64,000 nucleotides of DNA, from the NCBI GenBank assembly GCA_019155185.1, contig CM032800.1, positions 18,063,956-18,127,955 on the forward strand, written 5' to 3'. The first letter of the stretch is position 1. Each line of letters opens with the position of its first letter. Source of the DNA: Beaufortia kweichowensis. Its lineage: Eukaryota > Chordata > Actinopteri > Cypriniformes > Gastromyzontidae. The position numbers and the translations under genes were made by a program. The notes under the pieces were generated by a model that made no database searches, had not been told where the DNA came from, and worked only from the letters and a program-made list of their open reading frames with translations. Shown here piece by piece: positions 47,078 to 60,344 of the stretch.

Positions 47078-50000
47078 GTAAGGTCACCGAGACGCTCCGT
47101 GTAAAGGACAGTGCTGTTTTTGCTCTAATTCTCCCTTTCTTTAAATTTCATGGTCCTTCCGGCGCTCTTTTCCTCGCTTCAGGTCAGCGTACAGGCCACT
47201 TCTCAAGTAATGAAATGTACATGCTGTAGACTCTCATTTCCCCTCACAGAAATGCCAAATAGCTCTCTGTTCCTTTCAGTGTTTCAGTCCTTGAAATAAA
47301 TTGACCTGGCTGAATCAACAACACAAGATGTCTTTCCCTGTTTGGAATGAAGTTTGATCTTAAACCTTCACCCCTGGTTTGTGTTGACTGCAGAATACCC
47401 ATTTAAGAATGAAAGATACTCAGAAGAGCTCTTAACTTTTAAGTGGTTTGAATGAAGCCTGTGGAAGCAGGTACTGTAGCTGAAGTAATTTCACCAGCTC
47501 ATTGGGTATGGCCACTGACCCGTTCCTCTTAAGGGGCCCTCCGTTGCAGACAGATGCATGCTGGGTGCAAACCTGCTTTATGCCATCTCATGTGCCAGAT
47601 AACAGCACAAATGACATGTCTTAAAATAAAGCGTGCCTCTCTGCCTGCTTCCCGATCGCCCGAGGACTGCATTTCTGCATGTCGCTGAAATGTTTTGGCG
47701 TTTTGTAACGACCTCAGAAGACTTATTTTGGACGGCCATATGAGTTATCAACACAGATAAACACTGTCATTAAATGTGGATTGAGCAGCAAGGCTATAAT
47801 TATGAGTTCACTTCCTGATAGGATATAATCAAAGCTTTCCTGGTAGCGAGCAGCCCTCCCGGCCTTTGGCTTTAATGCGGCATTAAATGCGTGTTGTAAA
47901 CCAGGTACGGTCTGAAGAGAATAACTGACCCAGCACACATACCAATTATGACAGATAGAAATACTCACATACTCCATCAGAAACAAACAATGCCTTCACA
48001 GACGGCAGACTGCAGACCTCCTAAGACCACGATATCACGTTATTGCATCAGCTTACTGAAATCATCGGTTTGATGTCTGTTAAACACCCATCAAATGAAT
48101 AGGAAGACATTCATTAGCACATTTCTGCCGTTAATAATTCCTTTTTTCACTCCGTTGGCTACATTTGGCAACTATTTTCTTTCAGTTTTGTATGGCAGTG
48201 TAGACAAAGAGGTGACGGGACTGCCACCAGACCTCGGGGAATTTAACTGACTTGGAACAGATGGTCACAACATGATAATTGGATAACTTGTAAAAAAGTT
48301 GTGCTTTCAGTTTTATTCTGCATAGAGACGAGCTCTGACGCATGTTGTCACACTAAATGGGGTGAGTTGTCACAACTGGAATATGCTGTTAATTCAGGAG
48401 GATATAGTAAATGAACACTAGCTTTGAGTTTAATTGATCTTTGTTGTATAGTTGACATTTAAGTTATTCTTGCACATGCCTTATACTGATGACAGAACTT
48501 CTTTTTAGTCAGTGCTGTATAACTATTGAATAGTGTGTTTAAAAACGTATATACATTATGCTATCATGCACTTGAATAATAACCATTAAAACCAGCATGA
48601 CTGATATTCATAAGCCCTCAATATTATGTCATTCTGAACAAAGACTGAAATCGGTGTGTTGTGGTGAGATGTTTTTTTTAGGTGGTGATCTACAGAGGGC
48701 AATGGTTGTAGCTTTCAGATATCCTTGGGAACATCTTAAACTCTCAGGATGAATTTCTAAGAGAAATGTAAAAGAGCAAAGCTCTTGGTTGCCTGAGGGA
48801 AGTTTTAGTCCCAGTTGCTCCCACATGAAGTCACAACTCACCTCAGCATGAGCTTCTGGGTCTGAGGAAACTTTTTCACTAAGCCATCTGTTTGCAGATG
48901 AGAACTCAAAGTACAGCAACCCAGACACATACTGTGTTTTGTAATAACTATAGCTTTTCTTAATGGCAATGCATGCTTAAATTAGGCGGTGTCATTTGAA
49001 ATAAAAATATGTACTCTGGCTGATTTTGGTAGTCCCAGTTTGACCATTTTCATGCATTTGTTGGTCTTTCTAATGTGCTAATACACCTAACATCAATGTC
49101 AGAAGCTGCAGACCAGTAAAAATGATCTCCAGCCTCTCCTTTGTCCTACATTTCTCTCAGTGGGTTGATATTGTCTGATCCATGATCTTATTTTCTTTTT
49201 CTTTCCACAAAGGCACAAAACAGGGATGTTCATCATTACAAATTCCTGACCAGCTGTTCCTCAAGACAATCATCCTCCCTCTTTTTTCTTTTCAGTTCAG
49301 TGGACAGGGAGGAAATCTTATTTTCAATGTCAGCGCCTCCTCTTAAGCCAGGACCACTTGTTCTACTGTGTCTGTTTTTCTCCTCAAGCCTGTTTATGGT
49401 TTTGTTTTTGACTTTAGTGTTGCAGAGCATTTCAAACCCAATTCTGGTCCAGAACCAAGGGGTTGACCCTAGAGATCTTCACTGGTCCACTAAGATTCGA
49501 AAAACCGAGGTCCGAGCGAGTTCGGGTCTAAAGGTTTTCATGTGCCTCGGATACGGGTCTGGTTTAATATACAGTATTAGTGTCCTCGGGAAATTTAAGT
49601 TTTTGCTGAATGGACTCGAGAAGACCCGAACTGTTCCATACATAAACAGTGTGTGCTCGCATAGAGTCCATTACAACCTCTCTCTGTTTGCCAAGAACTC
49701 TTGTGACATCGTGTGGCTGGATGGTAGGCTAATTTTCATTGAGCCAGACCTGTCAATCAATTTTAAATGTACATTGTCACGATTACCTTGCAGAGAAGCA
49801 TGGAGAACACACGTCAATGGCATTTACGTTACCTTCCAAAAACCTCAGCTGGTCTGTTGGCCTTTAGCTAGTTTCAGCTAGTGCTCAAAGCTAGTTTAGA
49901 TGCCCATACAGGGCATTCTGTATGTTGAAATATAAGTGTTTAGTTGTGCAAAAAAAGGCATTGCATGGCATAAGTGTACTTTTTCACATTTGCATTTAAC

Positions 50001-50895
50001 CAGTGTAATAAAGTAAAAGTAAAATATATTCTTTTAAAAAAACATGGGGGATGACCACTACCCAGTCCAAAAGGGCTGTCATTTCCAAATGAATGAAGGA
50101 TGTGTAAATGTGTAGATGATGGTGAGGGATGATTCTCCAGTCAGTGTTGTGGGTAGTGTATGCCCATCACTGAGGCCATAACAGGGCAAAACTTCATTTC
50201 TGAGAGCCCCTCTGGCCAAACGTCTCTAGGGCTGGGACTGTTCTCTCTCTCCCCTCGACTCCCTGCCAATGCATGTGCTGCACAAGCCAATTCCACAACA
50301 CAGCATTCTTCATCATGAGACAATGCAGGAGGCTGGAGGAATGTCATTAGTTTAAATGCTGCAAAATTAGATATTTCAGAAATGTTTCCTGAAATGAATT
50401 ACTTATTAGAATATAATGTCATTTCATTTGATCATAAAACCGCTTTACACATGCTCGGGTTTGTACGTCCCACAGTCACGGCTTCAGTGCTCCGGTTTTG
50501 TATAGCATCTACTCAGAGGCAAAGCACAAATAAATATATCCCAGTAAATTAATTTCCAGGGCTCCCAGTCGAGTTGCAGGATGTCATACATTTACATCAT
50601 CCGACCACTACGGCATTAAAAAAGTATGATCTTATGTGTTGATCACGTTATCCATGACAGCCATTTACTGCAAACAAAGCACTGAAGTTGTAAGACAATC
50701 GCAAAAGTGAATACTGTATGAGATGATTTTCAGCGGGAACGTCAGAGACCTGTTTGTACTGTGCTGTAATATGAAGAGAGTCTGTGTTGTCTGTGAAACT
50801 TCGCTCACTGTATCCACTCAGCCGGCCGTCAGTGGACATTACTCTCCTTCACTTAGACGCCAGCGCTTCTCATTTGAGCTCTTGTATTTGTACAG
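47078..50895 (+). other. grik3: Intron
   Basis: 3818-bp phase-0 intron. It contains one unusually long open frame at 49300-49881, described separately. Otherwise no repeat family was identified with confidence. It ends TTTGTACAG. Confidence 0.75.
49300..49881 (+). other. 193-codon open frame inside the intron, unknown
   Basis: This is the longest non-repetitive open frame in the window apart from the transposon relics. It starts at an ATG and reads MDREEILFSMSAPPLKPGPL, then a hydrophobic segment VLLCLFFSSSLFMVLFLTL at about residues 21-39 that could be a membrane helix. The remainder has no motif I know. The DNA at 49480-49640 contains repeated GACCCGA/GGGTC-type words, as seen in fish interspersed repeats. 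It may therefore be a mobile-element remnant or a chance open frame. I do not assign a function. Confidence 0.2.
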
Positions 50896-51099
50896 GAAGA
50901 TCCATACGTCATGCTGAAGAAGTCTGACAAGGCTCTGGTCGGCAACGAGCGCTTCGAGGGCTTCTGTATCGACCTGCTGAAGGAGCTGGCCAGCATTCTG
51001 GGCTTCTCCTATGAGATCCACCTGGTGCAGGATGGAAAATACGGTTTTCAGGATGATAAAGGCCAGTGGAACGGAATGATAAAGGAGCTCATGGAACAC
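50896..51099 (+). CDS. grik3: Kainate receptor exon (probably exon 10): S1 ligand-binding segment
   Basis: 204 nt, phase 0 to 0. Encodes EDPYVMLKKSDKALVGNERF, EGFCIDLLKELASILGFSYE, IHLVQDGKYGFQDDKGQWNG and MIKELMEH. This is the S1 half of the clamshell glutamate-binding domain. The Tyr of DGKYG is the ligand-stacking residue of the family. GFCIDLL has F where relatives have Y, KALVGNE has V where they have Y, and GKYGFQDD has F where they have A. The protein is therefore divergent from textbook GluK3 at otherwise steady positions. The donor is GTGAGT. Confidence 0.95.
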
Positions 51100-51975
51100 G
51101 TGAGTATTTACAGTTTACAGCATTATGGCAGTTTAAAAACACATGCAAATATAACGTGAACATCATCCAAATGTGATACTAAATTCTGCCGGTAAGACAT
51201 GTAGATTTACACCATTCTAAATAAAAAAATCAACAAGGTTTTTTTCTAACCCTAACAATAAAAATGCCACTGAGACCTGCACTGTTTGTCATAAATTTGT
51301 AAGAAAAAAAATAGTAATTAAATAGACGAATAATAGAACTAACATTCAGAGGTGGGTAGTAACACGCTACATATACTTCATTACATTTACTTTTACTCTT
51401 CCTTCAGTGTATTCTAGGGATGCAACAGTACAGCCCACAGTTCAATACATACCTCGGTTTTTAACCACGGTTCGGTTCTGATGGCTTGACACATAAGAGT
51501 GTTTTTTGTTATTCTATGCTTAGGCAATAGGAACAGTAAGAGCTTAAGAAGAAAAAATAAAAACCATTTATTGCAATACTCCTTTATTTGACTTAAAAGC
51601 AAAGAAAAGTCCACTAGTTCCTAGTGTATTGTATAATATAAAATCATTTTTTATTTTAAAATGAACACTGACATCTCACAGCTGCTGGTAGCCCAGCAGA
51701 AAACTGAATCGGTTATGATCGTGTTGTTGTGTCTGACGAACAGATCGCGTGAACGCGCACACGCTCGCATGTGGCCGGTCTTCTTCAAACAATAGGATGC
51801 ATTTACAGTTTTGGTACGAGTAAATAGATAATAGACTCATATATGTTCTGCGTGTTCTCAAGTTTAGCTGCTGTGAGTGACACACGGGTTTACAGAATAT
51901 ACACCTGATGAACAGAAGAAAACCTGTTGATGGGCGTCTGGCTCACTGTATACTGAATGTTTAAGAGCTTTTTAC

Positions 51976-52339
<364 letters not shown>

Positions 52340-52474
52340 AAACTCTGCAGATGAACTCTGTTTTGACATTGTCTTATGTTATAAATAACTGTCATACTTT
52401 GACTGAATTAAATTCACAGAAATGTTTGTCAATATAATATATTAGAATATAGATTAAATATACGCTATAATATA

Positions 52475-54062
52475 CAAACCCCATTCCAAAAAAGTTGGGA
52501 CACTGTACAAATTGTGAATAAAAAAGGAATGCAATAATTTACAAATCTCATAAACTTATATTTTATTCACAATAGAATATAGATAACATGTCAGATGTTG
52601 AAAGTGAGACATTTTGAAATGTCATGCCAAATATTGGCTCATTTTGGATTTCATGAGAGCTACACATTCCAAAAAAGTTGGGACAGGTAACAATAAGAGG
52701 CCGGAAAAGTTAAATGTACATATAAGGAACAGCTGGAGGACCAATTTGCAACTTATTAGGTCAATTGGCAACATGATTGAGTATGAAAAGAGCCTCTCAG
52801 AGTGGCAGTGTCTCTCAGAAGTCAAGATGGGAGAGGATCACCAATTCCCCCAATGCTGTGGCGAAAACTAGTGGAGCAATATCAGAAAGGAGTTTCTCAG
52901 AGAAAAAGAGTTTGAAGTTCTCATCATCTACAGTGCATAATATCATCCAAAGATTCAGAGAATCTGGAACAATCTCTGTGCGTAAGGGTCAAGGCCAGAA
53001 AACCATACTGGATGCCCGTAATCTTCGGGCCCTTAGACGGCACTGCATCACATACAGGAATGCTACTGTAATGGAAATCACAACATGGGCTCAGGAATAC
53101 TTCCAGAAAACATTGTCAGTGAACACAATCCACTGCATGCCATTATTAGCCGTTGCTGACTAAAACTCTATAGGTCAAAAAGAAGCCATGTCTAAACATG
53201 ATCCAGAAGCGCAGGCGTTTTCTCTGGGCCAAGGCTCATTTAAAATGGACTGTGGCAAAGTGGAAAACTGTTCTGTGGTCAGACAAATCAAAATTTGAAG
53301 TTCTTTTTGGAAAACTGGGACGCAATGTCATCCGGACTAAAGAGGACAAGGACAACCCAAGTTGTTATCAGCGCTCGGTTCAGAAGCCTGCATCTCTGAT
53401 GGTATGGGGTTACATGAGTGCGTGTGGCATGGGCAGCTTACACATCTGGAAAGGCATCAATGCTGAAAGGTATATCCAAGTTCTAGAACAACATATGCTC
53501 CCATCCAGACGTCGTCTCTTTCAGGGAACACCTTGCATTTTCCAACATGACAATGCCAGACCACATACTGCATCAATTACAACATCATGGCTGTGTAGAA
53601 GAAGGATCCGGGTACTGAAATGGGCAGCCTGAAGTCCAGATCTTTCACCCATAGAAAACATTTGGCGCATCATAAAGAGGAAGATGTGACAAAGAAGACC
53701 TAAGACAGTTGAACCACTAGAAGCCTGTATTAGACAAGAATGAGACAACATTCCTATTCCTAAACTTGAGCAACTCGTCTCCTCAGTCCCCAGACGTTTG
53801 CAGACTGTTAGAAAAAGAAGAGGGGATGCCACACAGTGGTAAACATGGCCTTGTCCCAACTTTTTTGAGATGTGTTGATGCCATGAAATTTAAAATCAAC
53901 TTATTTTTCCCTTAAAATGATACATTTTCTCAGTTTACACATTTGATATGTCATCTATGTTGTATTCTGAATAAAATACTGAAATTTGAATCATTGCATT
54001 CTGTTTTTATTCACAATTGTGAATAAAAGTTGAGTGTCCCAACTTTTTTGGAATTGGGTTTG
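52475..54062 (+). mobile_element. Tc1-like transposon with IR/DR ends, nearly full length
   Basis: The termini CAAACCCCATTCCAAAAAAG and its inverted counterpart CTTTTTTGGAATTGGGTTTG lie next to TA dinucleotides (52473-52474 and 54063-54064), the Tc1 target. A second copy of the CCAAAAAAGTTGGGACA motif lies inside each end, near 52668 on the left and inverted near 53855 on the right. The ends therefore have an inverted-repeat/direct-repeat arrangement with about 190 bp between motifs. The body holds one transposase frame with a frameshift and at least one stop. Total length is 1588 bp, normal for the family. Confidence 0.92.
52790..53841 (+). pseudogene. Tc1-like transposase, frameshifted but with DDE residues
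   Basis: One frame gives SSSTVHNIIQRFRESGTISV, GQKTILDARNLRALRRH and WAQEYFQKTLSVNTI (helix-turn-helix region). After a shift near 53140 the second frame gives KRRRFLWAKAHLKWTVAKW, VLWSDKSKFEVLFG, SLMVWGYMSACGMGSLHIWK, LEQHMLPSRRRLFQG and FQHDNARPHTA. A TGA at 53630-53632 interrupts it. After that stop it continues with SPDLSPIENIWRIIKRKM and ends RRLQTVRKRRGDATQW. The D of SDKSK, the D of QHDNA and the E of SPIEN are the catalytic DDE triad. SDK replaces the more usual SDE. The first part of the protein is less well preserved. Confidence 0.88.
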
Positions 54063-56952
54063 TATTTCATATATTTGTATATTGGAAATCTCCTTATGAT
54101 AATAATATAATAACATGATTAAAATTTAATATAAAATATTGGTAATATTATTAATGTAATATTAGTAATGGTATATAATCAGATTCAAAGTAACTAGTAA
54201 CTTGCTACCTGAGTAGTTTTTTCATTGCATACTTTTTTACTTTTACTCAAGTAATTTTAAGACAATGACTTTTACTTTGACTTGAGTCACATTTTCTATA
54301 GTTACTTTTTTAGCTACTCTACCCACCTCTGCTAACAATAAACCGCACTTTAAAACATTTATTGATCTTGGTTCAAGCTGATTTCAGCATTTACTAAAAC
54401 ATTTCACAAATCAAAAGCTTTGTCTGTGAACATTAGTCAATGCACAGTAAATTGACATGAACTTTAAGAAAGATGAATAATTGCTGCAACATTGTTCAGT
54501 TATTTGTTGTCAATGTTAACAAATACAACGCTAGTGTAATATGTTAGCATATATTTGATAGAAAACGATGCCGTAGCTGGTAAGAAACATTTCTGGGTTT
54601 TCTTGATTTGTCTAATTTTAGCCCATAAAAACATGAATGTGAGCGTAAGCATTAAAAAGTGATGTTTTGTGATGGCAAGAAGACACAGTACCCATTCTCA
54701 GGAATGTCTCATCTAATGCAGCCCAAACAGCTGTCCTCAGCCTCTCAGGTCAGCTGCGCATTGAAACGCCATCATGGAGGCTGCAGAACAGTAATAGCTT
54801 AAGTGGCATTTAGTGGAGGAAGTCATATGGTGGGAGTCAATGGTGAGGTGCTGCAAGGGTTGGGAGAGGTGACTTACTGCGGCGGCACTTAATCTTCCTC
54901 TCGCTCCGGCCCGATTGCGGTCACCTTCAGGGGAACAAAGGGATTACGGCTGGAAGACTCCAGAACCCAGATAGTGTGCGTGTGGTGTTTGGACCGTGTT
55001 GGATTCTGTTTAGTGTTCAGAAACATTGCGAGTGGATGTTTGTTTGAGTCTGAACAGGTATTAAAAGAAGTGTCGAGTGATGCTGCTGGTGCAGAAATGA
55101 CACACTTTGCCGTCGGCACCCGTAGTTGCTTAATGCAGCGGCAGATACAGAACGTGGATGATGGGTGGGCCTGTAAAAGTGTGGGTGGGCATGAAGAATT
55201 TGCATCATCTCATGTTTTTTAACCAGTTAAACAGTCCACACCAATGCCAAGAGAAAATCTTTAATTCACAACCTGAAGCTGAAAGACAGCAGATAGTTTG
55301 TTTAAACAACAAATGTCAATTAAAATAAGTTCAGATGTGAAAAGGATGATTTGAAAGGATGGGGCATACAAAAATGAAATAAATTAACAACAAACTAAAA
55401 CTCTGGGTTTAAGTCCATTTCATATCATAGGCCTACACTAAAAAGCGTCAATGTATTGAAAGTTGTCCACCGGTGTGTATAATGTACAATTCACTAGTGA
55501 TAATCCCTTGAAGTATGTTCTGGAATGGTAAGTGCCAGTTCATTGTGTTTGGTCCTTTGTGCTGGCTGCTTCTTACTTCCTGTCATGTGACTGTTCAGAT
55601 AAGAGGAATAAAATGGCTAAATATGTTAAACCTTTTAAAGCTGTAATGTACACGAGATATAGATATTAAGTGGTAAAACTAGCTAAAGAAACCCAGATAT
55701 TAATGTTAAAACTATTACAAAACAACCCATAGTCAAATTTGTGGGACTTAATTCGATGAGCAGTTTTTACATGAGTGATGTCGTCAGATCTATATCTTTT
55801 CCTGACAGGTCACACGCTAAAGAGCTGTTTAAATTGGCAGTCGCTTACGATCTTGTCAAATGTAACAAACAAGTTCACACTTCTTCTCTAAATATTCCCC
55901 TTTCTCGTAAAGCGTCTTAAGCCTTGGGCTCAATGCCGTGGATTTGGGTGCGTAGTATACTTGAGCTTTATCAGATGGCCTGCGCGATATCAAAGGTGCG
56001 CCGTGTATTTTTAGCACGCTCATTTTGCGGCTGACTGCCCTTCCTCCTGCTGTCTATATAGATAAGCTGATCTGGAATCAGCAGACCTGAAAAGCAAACG
56101 AAGAAACAAGCTCCGAGACCTGACCTCGGTCCGCCTCACGAGGCTGGGCTAGATAGGCTGTTTTCATGTGAGTAAACTCAAAGCTTTATCTCTGAAGAAG
56201 GATTTATGGACTCGATGATTTCTCAACCCATTCTCTTCAAATGCTGCGGCTTGAGCCTTTTCTGAAAACAATTTAGGAGTTAAGCGCAGAAGGAAATGTT
56301 GGAAGTTATTTCTGTGAATTTGGAATGGCTTTTCCAATGGCCTGGAGTCAAAGAGAGCTGCGGGAAACAGGCGAGTCGTTCAGGAGTCCTTGTTGTGAGC
56401 TTACGGGGAGCGGAGAGCCTGTTATTAATGGCCCTTGTCAAAGTTATTTATCAGCTCAATTTATTTTCATCAGGATTTTTTTATTAGCTCTTACAGAATT
56501 TTCATTACTCTGGCATTGTTCTTTACACGTGTTATTGCTGGCGTGACACGCGTGTGTAGGGTCATCCATTGAGGGCTCGTAGATTTCAGAAAGACAACAA
56601 GCTGATGCTTTTATGCTTGTTTTCAGCTGATAAAGTGCCATTAAATCACAGGGTGATACATTTTAACCGTCACCCTGTGTGTTCGCATTAATCATAGGTT
56701 CATAACTGAATTACCACACATCTATTTAACGCTGTGGTGCTCTTGTAGGTTTATCAAAATAAGTCAGACCTCTTCATTCATCTTTGTGGCTCACAAAGCC
56801 CTGCGATCAGAGCTCTATGCCAAGCCATTCACAACTGCAGCTGAATGTGTTTTAGTATTGACAGAAAGATTTGTCCTCCTGTGAGGCGTGGCCAATTCTT
56901 CAATTCTTCCCTTGATAATTAAAAATGATAAATAAAAATGATAAAAAAATGT

Positions 56953-57073
56953 ATAGACCAGTGAAAAAAGTGCTTTAGTTATTGTCAATTTTATACGCAG
57001 TATGCATCAGTTGGTCTACCAGCATGATATGATTTATGATATGATGTGCTGGTTTTGACATTTTATCCAAGAA
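56953..57073. repeat. 121-bp direct duplication, copy 1
   Basis: Begins ATAGACCAGTGAAAAAAGTG and ends TTTTATCCAAGAA. It is identical to 59005-59125 except for one base (AGACCAGTG here, AGACCGGTG there). Flanking sequence does not match. It contains ACCAGCA ... TGCTGGT around TGATATGATTTATGATATGA, a hairpin-forming segment. No family recognised. Confidence 0.95.
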
Positions 57074-57090
57074 ATTTCTAAAGAAATTAT

Positions 57091-57187
57091 AACTCAACAA
57101 CAACAACAACAAAAACATTATATTATAATAAACATAACATATTTATCATTTGTTTAACACACATGTTGTTGTTGTTGTTGTTGAGTT
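57091..57187. repeat. (CAA)n / (TTG)n inverted repeat
   Basis: AACTCAACAACAACAACAAC at 57091 is inverted at 57164-57187 (TGTTGTTGTTG... ending TTGAGTT), about 50 bp apart. The arms are 20 bp or more and could form a stem with a T/A-rich loop. It lies 18 bp after copy 1 of the 121-bp duplication. Confidence 0.9.
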
Positions 57188-59004
57188 CTGATTGCTGCAG
57201 AGATAGTGACAGATTCCCTGGTGAGAGTTTGACATGAGACGCCGGTATCTAAAAGACCCTCGAAGAATACAATGTCCGAAAGGAAGAATGAACCCTAAAA
57301 TATGTGGAGGAGGTTTGGTAGTTTTACTGCCAATGAAACAGAACGCTTCTTAAAGCACTTCTGAGCTGGAGAATGAATTGAAGTCATAAGTACCGTTATG
57401 TTGTGTGAGAGAACACAGTTTATTTTGCTCTGTTGTTTTTTCTAAAAGTGGCCACAAATGGCAGTCCAGAGCTAAAGGTCAGTGAAATGATGCAGCATGC
57501 CTTATTACACTTGATTTAGTTCTCATTGATGATCCCATTACTCATCCAGTCCATGCCAGTGTTAAGATTTGCCTTAGCACGTCATTTCTCCCTGTTAAAG
57601 TCATTAATCTTTGCTCCGTGGGATAAGCCGGAAGGTTAAACCAGCGCTGCCTCATTGTCTCGCTGCACTAACACTGACTTGGACTATGTAGGGCCTTTCA
57701 TAAATTTCACAGTCCTGCCAAGCTAAATCATTGCTGTTACAACTTAACAAGCAAAGACAAAATCCATAAAGGATTATCACAGATGATATTGACATGTCCA
57801 TTTTCCATGAGTGAATATTGACTTTGTGTCTCAGATTTGTCCATGGCTTTGGTGTAATGACCCCTCAATCATGTAAATCTCTTTGTTCTTCTGAAACAGG
57901 TGGTACACCTGCTGTAATGATGAGCCACATGTAAGAAAAGACGTTCTATGTGTATCTCTAAATGCACCGTTGTAATTGCAGCAATTGTAAACAGTCTGCA
58001 TTTAGGCTCATACCAGCCCATAGTATGTAATGAAGTGATCTGATAGTAATCTTTACATTAAAATGACATTATTGTCTGGATATGTCCTTTAAAAATAAAC
58101 CACATGCCTCTTGTATGAGGTTGTGATGGCCAGCAGCCAGTTTATGAGCTCATCATGAAAGATGGTCCTTACTGAACACTTCCCATCACCCATGGCTAGA
58201 GCCATCTAATGCTTTTTGCAGCCTTAACTGACCAAAATCACTTACCTAGACACAGGAGGTTATCACACTACGAAAACTGACATCTAAGAATGTAGAAAAA
58301 GCTTGTTTCTAGAAAACATGTCTTGTTTTGTTGTATAAAATACATTGTAGACTAGACTATTGTGAGATCATTTTATAATCCACTTAACAGTCTTCTAGCA
58401 CAAAGTCAAAACGCATCAATCTCTGTAGCTTTACGGCCGAGAGAAGCAAATAAGCGTCACACACACAGAAATACGTCTCAGTTGATTCTCAGTTTAATAT
58501 CAGACAAACAGAGGCTTAAATTCAGTAGTATGTATGAAGTGGTTTAGTTTCAGAACAGACAGTTGTTTTCCAACAGTTATCAGAAGAGAAAGTTCAGACA
58601 TCCAGACAGTGAAAGTGTGTGTATAAAGATCAAATTAAACAGAAAACAATTCTCAATCATAAGAGCCATCAAATAATACTTTACAACTATAAATCTTAAT
58701 TTAAGAAATTTGTTGTTCTTTGAGCAAGATTTTACTAGAAACAAGTGACAGTTATAAATTGTACGTTTTTGTGCATGTTTGGTTAGATTGGTGTGCTAAT
58801 TATAAGACTAATAGCGCCGCTATAAATTGTAATTTTAAGAATCTTTACCACAAATATCTTGCTTATAATAAAAACTGATTTATGCTAGTCAGTTTTGTTT
58901 ACTCTATTTGCAGATTGTTTTTTTAGTACATTTTAACTAGATGTGAGTATTTCATTTTGTTTCAAGAAGGGTATTTTTTGCAGTGCATGGATATGTTTGA
59001 TATG

Positions 59005-59125
59005 ATAGACCGGTGAAAAAAGTGCTTTAGTTATTGTCAATTTTATACGCAGTATGCATCAGTTGGTCTACCAGCATGATATGATTTATGATATGATGTG
59101 CTGGTTTTGACATTTTATCCAAGAA
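59005..59125. repeat. 121-bp direct duplication, copy 2
   Basis: Second copy, 2052 bp downstream of the first in the same orientation. It differs at one base and is not followed by the CAA/TTG inverted repeat. Confidence 0.95.
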
Positions 59126-60344
59126 TTTTTTTAGGAAGCAATTGGCAGTTCAAGGTTCCCTATTATTAAACTCTTGTCCTGTTGATCTACAGGTTCAGGT
59201 CATGGCCCAGCAAGCTGTTGTCAACTATTCTGCTTAACAAACATAACATGGTTTTCAGCTTGGGCTGCTTTGCCCTGCAGGTGAAGTTTTGTAGGTTTTG
59301 TAGGGCCGGTCACTCGAGTAGCTGCGGTACAAGACATGACACAGCAGTGTTTTGTCCCTGTTGGCCTTCTCTGTCTCCTGGACTCTTTCTGTCCTTTTGC
59401 TCTGGTTGGTCACACGCAGCTTAACAGCAGCTATATTTTAGGCAGAGGATGCTGTCAGCCAGGACTGGGCGTCTTTTCATAACCACCATCCCAAAGAAAG
59501 AGACCAAAGCACAGACTGCAGGAAAGAATGCCAATGCAATTCGCCATCCATCCAACAGGACGGGTCACGGCAATAAAATGTCAGAGAAAGGCAAGAGAAT
59601 GGCACGGCGGTCTTATGGCAGAATGAAAAAGGAGATCTCATTGTGATGAAAACGCGATGGCTGGAATGCAGTATTTTGTAAGAGGAGAGTCAGAAGCCCT
59701 GAGTTTCATCATGTTAGGGGGAAGGAGGCAGTGAGGCGTGCACCGAGCAGCTGGTTTCATTAACCTCCTGTCCAACCCTAGAGAGAAGAAAGCAGGGTAA
59801 GGCGATGTAAATGGTGACCTTCTAAATATGCAGCCAGACATGAGCGAATGAACGCCCCTCTGCTCTTGCGATTCATAGAGAGCGAAGGGAATGAAATAGC
59901 AGGCAGCGAGGAAACTAGGCCACTTGTTTCAGCAGTTGAGTCACCTTGGCAATTCTGACTTTGAGCCTCAGGGGTGTAAATTTGCCCATGTTACCGTGTG
60001 TGATAGACGGCTTTGTATGCCGCCACAGCCTTATTTCTCACAGGACTGAAGGATCTGCTCATCATTCCAGGCTGTTTATTTATCAATACATTCACGTTTA
60101 AAATAACATAACATGTTAATAAAATAACATTTTCAGTATGAGTCTTTACACTGCCTCCCCTTCCAGTACACGGCCGAGGATAATGTATCTGGTTGTTCCC
60201 CAATAATGGCCCTGCACAAATGTTCCATTACACTTGATGGTGAAAGTACATTATCACTTTTCATTCAACATTAAACCCTTTTTAACTTTAAACACTAATT
60301 TAGCTAAAGAGATTTTAAATTACTGAACAAATATTTAGTTTATA

